Assembly (NCBI GenBank): GCA_017547845.1
Contig: JAFYNZ010000045.1
Span: 1 to 64,000, forward strand
Reading direction: 5' to 3'
From: Muribaculaceae bacterium
Lineage (GTDB): Bacteria; Bacteroidota; Bacteroidia; Bacteroidales; Muribaculaceae
Length of the DNA stretch: 64,000 bases
Below the pieces are notes generated by a model. The model ran no database searches. It saw nothing but the letters and a program-made list of their open reading frames with translations, and had not been told where the DNA came from. Every line of letters begins with the position of its first letter. Position 1 is the stretch's first letter. A program made the translations under genes and the position numbers. Positions 16,823-26,185 of the stretch are shown here, in pieces.

Positions 16823-19671
16823 CTATTCAGTTCTTTAGCAAGATAAAGAGATGTGTGGGTATCAGCCTTTGCAATCTCCTCAGGAGTGCCACAGGCTAAA
16901 ATCTCACCGCCACCCTTACCTCCTTCAGGACCCAAGTCGATGATGTAGTCTGCACACTTGATGACATCAAGATTGTGCTCAATAACGAGAACAGTATTAC
17001 CCTTCTCTACGAGACGATTGACAATCTTGAGCAAGACTCTGATATCCTCAAAGTGAAGGCCTGTTGTAGGCTCATCAAGTATAAACAATGTCTTTCCTGT
17101 ATCTTTCTTAGCCAACTCCGTAGCAAGTTTGACACGCTGATTTTCACCACCGCTGAGTGTAGACGACGGCTGACCGAGTTTGATATATCCTAGACCAATC
17201 TCTTGAAGCACCTTTATCTTCTTTATAATTGTCGGCACATTGGCAAAAAACTCACACGCTTGATTGACAGTCATATCCAAAACGTCAGAGATAGATTTTC
17301 CCTTAAACCTAACCTCCAGCGTCTCTCTATTATATCTTTTGCCACAACAATCCTCACATGGTATCAGCACATCGGGAAGGAAGTTCATTTCTATCGTGCG
17401 ATAACCATTGCCCTTACATGTCTCACAACGACCTCCGGACACATTAAACGAGAATCGACCGGGTTTGTAACCTCTTATTTGTGCTTCTGGCAACTCTACG
17501 TACAACTTGCGAATATCAGCAAATACTCCAGTGTAAGTTGCCGGATTTGATCGAGGAGAACGACCTAATGGTGACTGGTCCACTCTCACCACTTTATCTA
17601 TATTTTCTATGCCCTCTATAGATGCATATTGCAACGGGACTTGAGTCGAGCGATAGAAGTGTTGACTAAGAATCGGGTATAACGTGCCATTTATAAGCGA
17701 TGACTTACCACTGCCTGAGACACCTGTGACACATACAAACATTCCCAACGGCATCTCAAAATCTACATTCTTGAGGTTGTGACCATTTGCACCTTTGATG
17801 CCCAAAGTCAAACCATTTCCTTTGCGTCTTTGTTTCGGAACTTCTATCTCACGATTGCCATTGAGATATGATGCTGTCAGACTATCAGTCTTTAAAAGAT
17901 CTGTCGGCGTTCCTTGAAACATCACTTGTCCGCCAAAACGACCGGCACCGGGACCAATGTCGACTATATAGTCAGCTTCAAGCATTATATCCTTGTCATG
18001 CTCAACGACAATGATTGAATTGCCTATATCTCGCAATTGTTTTAGCGAGTTGATTAGTCGTATATTATCGCGTTGATGCAGACCGATTGATGGCTCATCT
18101 AAGATGTACAATACATTGACAAGTTGCGACCCAATCTGTGTTGCCAATCTGATGCGTTGACTTTCGCCACCACTTAACGACGAAGAATTTCGATTAAGCG
18201 ACAGATAGCTCAGACCGACATCGAGAAGAAAAGACAATCTACTACTAATCTCTTTAAGTATCTCGCATGCAATTACTTGCTCCTTACCTTTCAACTTTGA
18301 CTTTAACGACTCTATAAAGGCTGCCAACTCTGTTATATCCATCGCAGCAAGTTCAGCAATGTTCTTATTGTCGATAAAGAAATGCAGCGACTCCTTATTA
18401 AGACGCTGGCCATTACACTCGGGACAAGTCACCCTTGAAAAGAATTGTCCACTCCACTTATTAGCCTCCGAACCAGCTTCGTCCGACTGCTGCATCTCGA
18501 TATACTTTACAAGACCATCGTAACTTCCGGAGTATCGGCTGACCGACAAGGTCTCGTTCTGGATATCAAGCTTTGCATCCGTGCCGTTGAGAATATCGTT
18601 CAAGGCATCTTCATCAAGCTCACTGATAGGCGACTTGATCGAATTGCCATAGATTTTGCAGATTGCTTCTATCTGCCAGAATATTAGCGAGTTTTTATAC
18701 TTACCCAGTGGCACTATACCACCGTCATATATAGACTTAGACTTATCGGGGATAATCTTATCGACATCGATGAGGTTGACCACGCCCAGACCCTTGCATT
18801 TTCTGCACGCACCTTGAGGCGAGTTGAAAGAGAAATTGTGGGGAGCAGGCTCTGCATACGAAAGACCATTCTCCGGGTCCATGAGCATCTGACTGAAATA
18901 TCTCACCTCCTCTGTATCGACATCAAGTATCATCATCTGTCGCCCACCCTGTTTGAGAGCTTGCTCCACAGACGCTCTAAGACGCTCTATATCACTGGAG
19001 TTAGCACGAAATCTATCAACGACAAGTTCAATAGAGTGATTACGATAACGATCCAACTTCAGACCATAACTGAGCTCTTCAAGTTCGCCATCAACTCTGA
19101 CACGAAGATACCCCTTCTTGCGAAGGTTTTCGAAAAGTTCTTTATAGTGTCCTTTGCGATTCTTGACTAACGGAGCTAACACATAGACCTTGCGGTTGTC
19201 ATAGTACTGAAGTATTAGTTCGACTATCTGGTCGAGCGTATACTTAATCATCGGCTTACCACTGACATAACTCCTCGCCTCGCCTATACGAGCATATAGC
19301 AGACGAAGGAAGTCATAGACCTCTGTAGTAGTGCCAATGGTGCTTCGAGGATTCTTGTTGACAGTCTTCTGTTCGATGCTGATTACCGGACTTAGACCTG
19401 TTATCTTATCTACATCAGGACGATCAAGCGAGCCGAGCATATTGCGTGCATATGCCGAAAAGGTCTCTATATATCGGCGCTGACCTTCAGCAAAAATAGT
19501 ATCAAAAGCCAACGATGATTTTCCGCAACCACTAAGACCGGTCACAACGCTCAGCTTTCCATGAGGCAGACGCACATCAATGTTCTTGAGGTTGTGCACT
19601 CTTGCTCCATAGACATCGATGCAACCTTCCTCAAATTCATATCCGTCAGACAATATTTTTTTATCGCTCAT
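16816..19671 (-). CDS. uvrA: Excinuclease ABC subunit A
   Basis: 951 residues with two ABC modules: Walker A GLSGCGKSS (near residue 45) and GVSGSGKSS (near 652), signatures LSGGESQRIRLA and LSGGENQRVKLA, and Walker B segments LYILDEPSIGLH and LFILDEPTTGLH. The second zinc module is complete (CETC, then CEDC). The insertion that normally carries a four-Cys zinc site keeps only CRKC; the first pair is replaced by DPENGLSYAEP. UvrA finds bulky DNA lesions with UvrB. Bacteroidota often carry two UvrA paralogues, and this may be either. It starts two bases after the secreted-protein gene. Confidence 0.93.
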   Translation of the reverse strand: MSDKKILSDGYEFEEGCIDVYGARVHNLKNIDVRLPHGKLSVVTGLSGCGKSSLAFDTIFAEGQRRYIETFSAYARNMLGSLDRPDVDKITGLSPVISIEQKTVNKNPRSTIGTTTEVYDFLRLLYARIGEARSYVSGKPMIKYTLDQIVELILQYYDNRKVYVLAPLVKNRKGHYKELFENLRKKGYLRVRVDGELEELSYGLKLDRYRNHSIELVVDRFRANSSDIERLRASVEQALKQGGRQMMILDVDTEEVRYFSQMLMDPENGLSYAEPAPHNFSFNSPQGACRKCKGLGVVNLIDVDKIIPDKSKSIYDGGIVPLGKYKNSLIFWQIEAICKIYGNSIKSPISELDEDALNDILNGTDAKLDIQNETLSVSRYSGSYDGLVKYIEMQQSDEAGSEANKWSGQFFSRVTCPECNGQRLNKESLHFFIDNKNIAELAAMDITELAAFIESLKSKLKGKEQVIACEILKEISSRLSFLLDVGLSYLSLNRNSSSLSGGESQRIRLATQIGSQLVNVLYILDEPSIGLHQRDNIRLINSLKQLRDIGNSIIVVEHDKDIMLEADYIVDIGPGAGRFGGQVMFQGTPTDLLKTDSLTASYLNGNREIEVPKQRRKGNGLTLGIKGANGHNLKNVDFEMPLGMFVCVTGVSGSGKSSLINGTLYPILSQHFYRSTQVPLQYASIEGIENIDKVVRVDQSPLGRSPRSNPATYTGVFADIRKLYVELPEAQIRGYKPGRFSFNVSGGRCETCKGNGYRTIEMNFLPDVLIPCEDCCGKRYNRETLEVRFKGKSISDVLDMTVNQACEFFANVPTIIKKIKVLQEIGLGYIKLGQPSSTLSGGENQRVKLATELAKKDTGKTLFILDEPTTGLHFEDIRVLLKIVNRLVEKGNTVLVIEHNLDVIKCADYIIDLGPEGGKGGGEILACGTPEEIAKADTHTSLYLAKELNRK

Positions 19672-19673
19672 AA

Positions 19674-21041
19674 CTACATTTCTTCGTTTTCAGATGATGA
19701 GCCACCGCTATGCTCATTAAATCTTATGATATTGATGTCACCACTCATTTTATAGATTTTGCCATCAGCACCTTTTGCTCTAATGACATAATAGTAAACA
19801 CCCGGCTTCACCAATTTGCCCTTGTATTTACCATCCCAACCCATAGATGGATCTGTGAAATGACACATTTCTACTCCCCAACGATTGAAGATAGTGCAAT
19901 CAAATTCTATAATTGAACGATATCCTACCTTCCACTCATCGTTGATGCCTTCAGTCACACCCGGAGAGAATGCATTAGGGCATTTAAGTTCAGAAGCTCC
20001 AATGTTGACTGTATAAGTATCTGAATACACTTCGCATCCGCCATCGCTATTGCTACCGATGTAACGCAAGTAATATACTCCCTCTTCATCGAATGTATAG
20101 TCGAGATCTTGCTGATTAAAACGATAAATCACATTCTCAAAACCCTCATCTTCAGCCATTTGCCACTCATGATGAATCACAGCATCTGTCACATAGGCAT
20201 AAAAACTGATATCAGACGGAGCTGACCCTCCAAGTCCTGAACTCCCACCCGATGAAATGATGTTGGACTTCTCTTCTTCAACGTTTTGCTGAACAGCTTC
20301 GGTACGAGCATCGACAGCGTATGCTAGATAGACATCGCTTGTTGCAGACAATTCCTCTCTCCAAGTCGTTAAAAACTTATCGCCTTGGAGTGTAAACTCT
20401 GTATCACATAGTGGCGCCGGCATGATGATGAGTTGGTCGCTAAAGCTGTCAAGTACTTTTCGGCATTCAATCTGCTGCCACATTTTCGCCTCCTCGTTCC
20501 ACTCCAAAGAGTTGTAAATCAGTGACGCTTCACGACTGAGGACTCGTTGCTGACCGTTGATAGTGAAGTATTTTATATCATCGCCATATCCAAACACTAT
20601 CAACTCTGCTTCGCCACAATCATTGCGACCGCTATTTTCTATTGAATCAAGCGTCATTCGATGCTTCGAGTAGTCTACCACCCAAAAATAATAGCGATTA
20701 TCTCCGGTTTCGATGATGTATCCCATATCGCCTTGCACCTCTTTCAGAACAGAAACACTACCCGACTGCTCAATGCCCGCAATTTCTTCAGCATAACCAC
20801 CTCCAAGATTGCTGTAGCGATACCAGTGACTTGGTTCACTTTGAGAAGAGTCATAGCTGATTGCGACCTCTTCTGCCGAATAAAGCACGAAGATTGCATC
20901 AAGCCCCGTGTTTTTCTCAGGCTTAACCTCGATAACCTTTTGACTCACACCTTCAAAGCTCACTTGTCCAGCCGACAAATCTTGACACCACAGCATCACC
21001 ATGGCAGCAAGAATTAGCAGATTATATTTTGAAATTTTCAT
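19674..21041 (-). CDS. Secreted protein with type IX secretion type-B (gliding-associated) C-terminal domain
   Basis: 455 residues: a signal peptide (MKISKYNLLILAAMVMLWCQ, then DLSAG), a central part of unknown fold including a Gly/Ser-rich linker near residue 267, and a C-terminal domain of about 85 residues starting CPNAFSPGVTEGINDEWKVG and containing FNRWGVEM and WDGKYKGKLVKPGVYYYVI. That domain is typical of the CHU_C/gliding-motility type-B cargo signal. A 15-residue tail follows it. Function of the cargo part is not recognised. Two bases separate it from uvrA, so the two are co-transcribed. Confidence 0.75.
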   Translation of the reverse strand: MKISKYNLLILAAMVMLWCQDLSAGQVSFEGVSQKVIEVKPEKNTGLDAIFVLYSAEEVAISYDSSQSEPSHWYRYSNLGGGYAEEIAGIEQSGSVSVLKEVQGDMGYIIETGDNRYYFWVVDYSKHRMTLDSIENSGRNDCGEAELIVFGYGDDIKYFTINGQQRVLSREASLIYNSLEWNEEAKMWQQIECRKVLDSFSDQLIIMPAPLCDTEFTLQGDKFLTTWREELSATSDVYLAYAVDARTEAVQQNVEEEKSNIISSGGSSGLGGSAPSDISFYAYVTDAVIHHEWQMAEDEGFENVIYRFNQQDLDYTFDEEGVYYLRYIGSNSDGGCEVYSDTYTVNIGASELKCPNAFSPGVTEGINDEWKVGYRSIIEFDCTIFNRWGVEMCHFTDPSMGWDGKYKGKLVKPGVYYYVIRAKGADGKIYKMSGDINIIRFNEHSGGSSSENEEM

Positions 21042-21400
21042 ATCGGTATATAATTTATGGGAACTTCTATAAATTGCTTTGTGATGGTTTGTGGATTTCT
21101 ATATGAGTAAGTTTTTGTTTTCAACACACGAAGCATAGCGAGCTATACGACTGAATTAAAGGCAAAAAGACACCTCATAAAAAACACAAAGCACACAAAA
21201 GAAAGAACCCAAAAGTTAAAGTTTTAATAAATACGGGAATTTTCAACTGTTCCTTTATCTCAATATATAACGTAGATTTTGCCTATTTATTGCTTCATTA
21301 TATAATCGGAAAGCGTACTAAACAAGCAGAAAGTCTCACATGAAGAACAAATGCAAGTTGGCACGATATTTGACGAAACTCCACAAAATTTTCAATTATA
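21042..21400. other. Intergenic region between divergent genes
   Basis: This AT-rich region separates the secreted-protein/uvrA unit (minus) from rsfS-ftsH (plus) and must hold both promoters. Near-matches such as TAACTTTTG (minus, about 21208-21216) and TAGATTTTG (plus, about 21273) have one base too many against TAnnTTTG, so I do not call them. No gene or RNA was recognised. Confidence 0.5.
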
Positions 21401-21778
21401 ATGACAGACAATATTAAGACATCACCGACAGCAGACCTTGCTACCCTCATCATCGAAGGCATGCAAGAGCGTAAAGCAAAGAAAATCACCATTGTAGACA
21501 TGAGCGACATCGAATCAGCAAGTGTCAACAAATTCATTATATGCCAAGCGACATCCACTACTCAAGTGAGCGCAATAGCCGATAGTATCCGCGATTATGT
21601 CAATACGACAGTGCGTCGCAAACCATATGCATATACCGGCTATCGTAATTGCCAATGGATCGCTATTGACTACGGCGAAATTATAGCACACGTTTTCCTC
21701 CCTGAGTTTAGAGAGTTTTACTGTCTCGAACAATTATGGAACGATGCCGTTATAACTGAAGTAGAAGACCTCGACTAA
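21401..21778 (+). CDS. rsfS: Ribosomal silencing factor RsfS
   Basis: 125 residues, the usual length. It contains the family motifs KITIVDMSDIESASVNKFII, QWIAIDYGEIIAHVF and FREFYCLEQLWNDA. RsfS binds L14 of the large ribosomal subunit and blocks subunit joining when nutrients are short. ftsH starts 20 bases downstream on the same strand, the usual rsfS-ftsH order in Bacteroidota. Confidence 0.92.
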   Translation: MTDNIKTSPTADLATLIIEGMQERKAKKITIVDMSDIESASVNKFIICQATSTTQVSAIADSIRDYVNTTVRRKPYAYTGYRNCQWIAIDYGEIIAHVFLPEFREFYCLEQLWNDAVITEVEDLD

Positions 21779-21797
21779 TCAATTAAAATCAACAATA

Positions 21798-23837
21798 ATG
21801 CAACAAATCAAAAAACCGAAGAAAAATATATTCAGCTCCATTCTTTGGATATATGTGCTTATCGGACTTTTCTTGGTGGGACTTTTCTACAGCCAAGATA
21901 GCGCAGTGTCCAAAGAAGTGAAATGGTCAGAGTTTGAAGCGGCTGCACTTAAGGGCGACATTGAATCGGTGGTGGTACATAGCGATGACCGAAAAGCCGA
22001 AGGTGTCTTAACCAAGAATGGTGCTAAAAACCAAAAGATTGAAACAAAAGGACAAGGCAAAGCCACATTGAACACCATTATACCCTCTACCGACAAGGTA
22101 GACGATAGTATCGACGGATGGAATGCTGTTCTTACTCAAGAAGGAAAACCGGCTATCACTGTGGAATACAAGCAAAGTTCAGGTTTCACCAAGATACTCT
22201 ATTATTTTGGTCCGATACTGATTTTCATCATCTTCATGGTACTCATTTCGAGACGCATGGGAGGTGGTGCAGGCAGCGGTGGCGGCATCTTCAGTGTCGG
22301 AAAGTCAAAGCCAAAAGTATTTGACAAAAACAACAACAACAATGTGACTTTCAAGGATGTAGCCGGTCTTGCAGAAGCGAAAATCGAAATTCAAGAGATA
22401 GTCGAATTCCTTAAGAATCCTAAGCGCTACACCGAACTCGGTGCAAAAATTCCGAAGGGTGCTCTCCTTGTAGGCCCTCCGGGAACAGGTAAAACGTTGC
22501 TTGCCAAGGCTGTAGCAGGCGAAGCAGGCGTGCCGTTCCTTTCGATGTCGGGTTCTGACTTTGTCGAAATGTTTGTCGGCGTAGGTGCCGCTCGTGTCAG
22601 AGACCTCTTCAAGCAAGCTAAGGAAAAAGCTCCATGTATCGTCTTCATTGACGAAATTGATGCTGTCGGTCGTGCCCGTGGCAAGAATCCTAATATGGGT
22701 TCAAACGATGAGCGAGAAAACACTCTCAACCAAATGCTTACCGAAATGGATGGTTTCGGCACCAACAATGGTGTTATCATCCTCGCTGCAACCAACCGTG
22801 CAGACATGCTCGACAAAGCACTTTTGCGTCCGGGACGTTTTGACCGTCAGATATATGTAGACCTCCCGGAACTATCCGATCGCGTAGAGATATTCAATGT
22901 TCACCTACGAAACATCAAGGTCAATGCGACCATAGATATCGAGCACCTTGCTCGTCAGACTCCCGGTTTCTCCGGTGCTGACATTGCCAACGTGTGCAAC
23001 GAAGCAGCTCTTATCGCAGCTCGCAACAATAAGCAGGAGGTGGAAATTGCCGACTTCCGCGCTGCAATCGACCGCGTAATCGGAGGTCTTGAGAAAAGTT
23101 CTAAGGTATTCACTAAAGACGAAAAGTTTGCTATTGCAACTCACGAAGCCGGCCATGCCACAGTCTCTTGGATGCTCGAATTTGGCGAGCCACTCGTAAA
23201 GGTGACTATCGTGCCACGCGGCAGAGCACAAGGATATGCCATGTATGCTCCTGAAGAGCGTCAATACTACCCTACTCAAGCCTATATCGATAAGATTTGT
23301 AGCCTTGTTGCCGGTCGAGCTGCAGAAGACCTCTTCACAGGTCAAATCAGTCTTGGTGCATTTGACGACCTTGAGAAAGCGACCAAAGCAGCGCTTTCAC
23401 TTGTGGCTTATTATGGCTATAGTGATAAGTTGAAAAACATCAACTACTACGACTCAAATGGTCAGACTTATGGTTTCGCCAAACCATATTCCGAACATAC
23501 TGCGAAGGTTATCGACGAAGAAGTGGCACGCATTGTCAACGAGCAATACGAACGCGCTAAAGAGATTCTACGTCAATATGCCGACCAACACAACAAGATT
23601 CGCGACCTCCTCGTTGAACGCGAGTCTGTATTCACAGAAGATGTCAAAGCGATCCTCGGTGAACGCCAATGGAAATCTCGCACTGATGAAATTATGGCGA
23701 TAAAGGATGAAGTCAATCGCAATAGCGATTCTCAGACTGAAACCCAACCAACTCCTACCCCAACTCCGGCGACACCATCAGTCGATGAGAATGAGGACGA
23801 TGATCCGGGCACACCACCACCATTTGTAAAGCCATAA
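21798..23837 (+). CDS. ftsH: ATP-dependent zinc metalloprotease FtsH
   Basis: 679 residues: an N-terminal membrane helix (residues 14-32), a periplasmic domain, a second helix (about 130-148), a Gly-rich linker, an AAA domain with Walker A GPPGTGKT (near 226) and [11 protein letters not shown], and the zinc protease motif HEAGH near 449. The Pro/Thr-rich tail ([10 protein letters not shown]) is low complexity. FtsH degrades damaged membrane proteins and some regulators. A strong terminator follows at 23863-23898; the cdsA gene that often follows ftsH in relatives is absent here. Confidence 0.95.
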   Translation: MQQIKKPKKNIFSSILWIYVLIGLFLVGLFYSQDSAVSKEVKWSEFEAAALKGDIESVVVHSDDRKAEGVLTKNGAKNQKIETKGQGKATLNTIIPSTDKVDDSIDGWNAVLTQEGKPAITVEYKQSSGFTKILYYFGPILIFIIFMVLISRRMGGGAGSGGGIFSVGKSKPKVFDKNNNNNVTFKDVAGLAEAKIEIQEIVEFLKNPKRYTELGAKIPKGALLVGPPGTGKTLLAKAVAGEAGVPFLSMSGSDFVEMFVGVGAARVRDLFKQAKEKAPCIVFIDEIDAVGRARGKNPNMGSNDERENTLNQMLTEMDGFGTNNGVIILAATNRADMLDKALLRPGRFDRQIYVDLPELSDRVEIFNVHLRNIKVNATIDIEHLARQTPGFSGADIANVCNEAALIAARNNKQEVEIADFRAAIDRVIGGLEKSSKVFTKDEKFAIATHEAGHATVSWMLEFGEPLVKVTIVPRGRAQGYAMYAPEERQYYPTQAYIDKICSLVAGRAAEDLFTGQISLGAFDDLEKATKAALSLVAYYGYSDKLKNINYYDSNGQTYGFAKPYSEHTAKVIDEEVARIVNEQYERAKEILRQYADQHNKIRDLLVERESVFTEDVKAILGERQWKSRTDEIMAIKDEVNRNSDSQTETQPTPTPTPATPSVDENEDDDPGTPPPFVKP

Positions 23838-23862
23838 CATCCATAGCAAAACAATGATAATC

Positions 23863-23898
23863 AAGAAGGAGGAAAACAGCTTTGTTTTCCTCCTTCTT
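23863..23898 (+). terminator. Terminator of rsfS-ftsH
   Basis: A perfect 16-base stem, AAGAAGGAGGAAAACA and TGTTTTCCTCCTTCTT, with loop GCTT, followed by TAGTTTTCC. It lies 26 bases after the ftsH stop. Confidence 0.85.
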
Positions 23899-24475
23899 TA
23901 GTTTTCCAATCCCCAACGACCACCCCAAAAGCGATGCCAATCATCAAAGATAAATTCAGCCGTAGCCAAGAAGAGTGTGCCAACACGATTGTGGCGTGAA
24001 ATCATAGTAGAACAATAGAATACAAGTACAAAATCGAGTGGTAGAATGAGCGACGATATAGAGCGAGAAGTGGCACTATTGCAGAGTGATGACCGATGTT
24101 CGAGATAGCGAAAATGCTCCGGCACAGCGTTGCCCGATAGACGAAGAACAATCATACACTATATAACGGATATTAGCCACAAAAGATGATCTTGATTTTG
24201 GAGCGACAAAGTAGAAATGGAGTTGCGACAATAGTAATCTCCTTGACACAAATCAGCCACCGAGTAATGGGATTGGAAATGGAAAAGAATACCAATCAAA
24301 AGCGTGGAAGATAAATGCACTCAATCAGCAAGAAAAAGCAGAGCAATCGTGAAAGCAAAAAATCTCCCAAACTACAAGCACTTCTGGAGCGACCCAATTT
24401 CGCTCAATATCTTGCAGATAAGGGAGATGTGGTGCAAAGTTAATGAAAATTTCCGTAATAGGTTACATAACAAAA
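23899..24475. other. Non-coding or decayed region after ftsH
   Basis: No recognisable gene. Two weak frames exist: a minus frame 23898-24155 (85 codons, no family) and a plus frame 24315-24443 of 42 codons, rich in Lys and Ser at its start and ending GDVVQS. A minus-strand TAACTTTG box lies at 24435-24442 without a good -33 box. Neither frame is listed as a gene. The region could be remnant DNA or could encode an RNA I do not recognise; known tmRNA, RNase P and SRP signatures were not seen. Confidence 0.4.
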
Positions 24476-24498
24476 GGCACTTGCTTGAAGCAAGCACC
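24476..24498 (-). terminator. Terminator of the 77-residue protein gene
   Basis: On the minus strand GGTGCTTGCTT pairs with AAGCAAGTGCC, allowing two G-U pairs and a tight loop, and is followed by TTTTGTT. It begins 26 bases after the stop codon at 24525. Confidence 0.65.
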
Positions 24499-24524
24499 TT
24501 TGAGAAGGTGTGAATATCTATCTT

Positions 24525-24758
24525 TTACATCAGATAGACATACATTGTATAGATGTCGCCATTGAACAATTCTTCGGCTTTGATAGCTGCTTCTTCATCA
24601 TTGCGAGCTTCGACTTCGAAAGAGTAAATTTCATTGTCGAAATCTTCAATATCCACTTGGTAAAACTTCATCGCACGAGGATTAAAGCGAGAACGATTAT
24701 TCACTGAAATGTTATCGAAACCAAGATTCATTACCGATGTTTGAACTGAATGTGTCAT
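24525..24758 (-). CDS. Conserved-looking hypothetical protein, 77 residues
   Basis: A 77-residue soluble protein with no signal peptide. The second half (residues 30-77) alternates acidic strands and helices: FYQVDIEDFDNEIYSFEVEA, then a Glu/Ala-rich helix and YTMYVYLM. The pattern suggests a small alpha/beta fold, but I recognise no family. It is supported as a real gene by an ATG start, sensible composition and a hairpin terminator just downstream. Its upstream region is an AT-rich stretch with a small GTGC-TTTC-GCAC hairpin (near 24791). Confidence 0.55.
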   Translation of the reverse strand: MTHSVQTSVMNLGFDNISVNNRSRFNPRAMKFYQVDIEDFDNEIYSFEVEARNDEEAAIKAEELFNGDIYTMYVYLM

Positions 24759-25227
24759 ATTATTTTACGATTTAATGATTTAACAATAATGTGCTTTCGC
24801 ACTTGATTTTTACGAGCAACCAAGTGGGTATGCAAGTGAACAGGCAGTGACACATCTGCCGTTAAACATCAAGGATTAACTTAGAAATTTACTACCTGAA
24901 TAGGCTGGAGAAATTTCGGGTAACTCGTCTTGTCCTTGTGTAGTGAATGATACCCGAACTTTGCGTAGTGAAATATCAAAGTGTGACGAAAAGCGACAGC
25001 GATTGTATCATCAAATCACGGTGTAAAATAAAGCACAGTATAGGAACATCGAGCAGTGATGAAACGCCCGATAACAGAAAGGAAAAACCACTCGGCTCGC
25101 TCCTTGTGAGAGTCAAACCAAGTGGCCTTATATGAGGATTAAAAGATGTTTACCGAAGTCGGTTGCGACCGATAGAACAGCAAAAGCCACCAATCAATCC
25201 GACAACATTGTATGTCTATCGTAAAAG
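24759..25227. other. Intergenic region at the edge of the AT-rich island
   Basis: No gene recognised. An eight-base inverted repeat, TTCGGGTA (24915-24922) and TACCCGAA (24951-24958), and imperfect repeats of TAGTGAA are visible. Open frames here are short and without family features. It may contain remnants linked to the acquisition of the neighbouring toxin cassette. Confidence 0.4.
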
Positions 25228-26151
25228 TTAATATTTTTGCATGTATTCTTGCCAATCATTAGGATACAATCGTTTAATTCTTTTGATCATAAAATCGGGA
25301 ATTGGTTCTTTAGAATAATCTAATCCGTTTACTTTTAAAAAATCTATAATTTTAAGTTTGATTTTGTATTCCTCAGAATCTAAAGGTAAATCTATTATAC
25401 GTAAGATAGATAAAATAGTTTCTTTTTCTTTAGCGAAAGTATTTATGTATTCTTTATCAAATTTAGCACCATTTTCAAGAAGGCATAGTGCTGCTCTCAT
25501 ATTTTCGGTGTATAAAGCATCACGTAGAGGGTCGGTATCATAATCCCTATCTGGAGTAAAATTGACATCTGCTCCGTAGTTTAATAATAGTTTAATTTTA
25601 GCGATATTTCCATTCCTTGATGCCGCTTCTAATGCTGTTTGACGAAATGGGAAGGAGTATTTCCCATTTTTAGTAATACCTTTTGTCACTGAATTAGGAT
25701 CCCCCCCATAATCCAATAATAATTTTAATATTTTATCACTTGGATATAGCGATGTACAAGCAGTAATCATAACATTTTCTCCAGTTAAATCTAAAGTATC
25801 TTCGTATTTATTAGGGTCTGCACCTAATTCTAGTAATTTTTTTACAGATGCTATGTTTTCATTATATACAGCTAATAATAATAGTGTTTGACCATATTTT
25901 TTGTCTTGATAGTCTACTGGTATTTTTTTTTCTTGTACCAAATAAGTAATCTCAGCAGTATCTGCATCACGGACAGCTTTAGCCAAATCCCAAGCAGGAG
26001 TATCATTAAAAATCCTATAATCGGAAGCAAGATATTCATGGGGTTCTGTAAAACTATTATATACTAAAGTTAAGAATATAATAGCCCAATACAATATATA
26101 TAGCGATACGGCAACTTTAATTGTCCGCATAATAAATTTTTTAGCATTCAT
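25228..26151 (-). CDS. Membrane-anchored ankyrin-repeat protein, probable immunity protein
   Basis: 307 residues. An N-terminal basic segment is followed by one membrane helix (about residues 11-32, VAVSLYILYWAIIFLTLVYN), then a soluble part with four or five ankyrin repeats recognisable from TLLLLAVYNENIASVKKLLE, LGADPNKY, LLLDYGGDPNS, LLNYGADVNF and LLENGAKF. The helix would place the repeats in the periplasm. It follows the Rhs-lipase gene by 34 bases on the same strand. Ankyrin proteins are known immunity partners in polymorphic toxin loci; that role here is inferred. The DNA is visibly AT-richer than the neighbours. Confidence 0.7.
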   Translation of the reverse strand: MNAKKFIMRTIKVAVSLYILYWAIIFLTLVYNSFTEPHEYLASDYRIFNDTPAWDLAKAVRDADTAEITYLVQEKKIPVDYQDKKYGQTLLLLAVYNENIASVKKLLELGADPNKYEDTLDLTGENVMITACTSLYPSDKILKLLLDYGGDPNSVTKGITKNGKYSFPFRQTALEAASRNGNIAKIKLLLNYGADVNFTPDRDYDTDPLRDALYTENMRAALCLLENGAKFDKEYINTFAKEKETILSILRIIDLPLDSEEYKIKLKIIDFLKVNGLDYSKEPIPDFMIKRIKRLYPNDWQEYMQKY

Positions 26152-26185
26152 AATTTATGGTTTTAAAATTGAGTTCACATTATTA

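Noticed and set aside
23898..24155. 85-codon minus-strand open frame after ftsH
   Set aside because: No family or ribosome-binding context; it begins inside the ftsH terminator arm at its 3' end and looks like chance.
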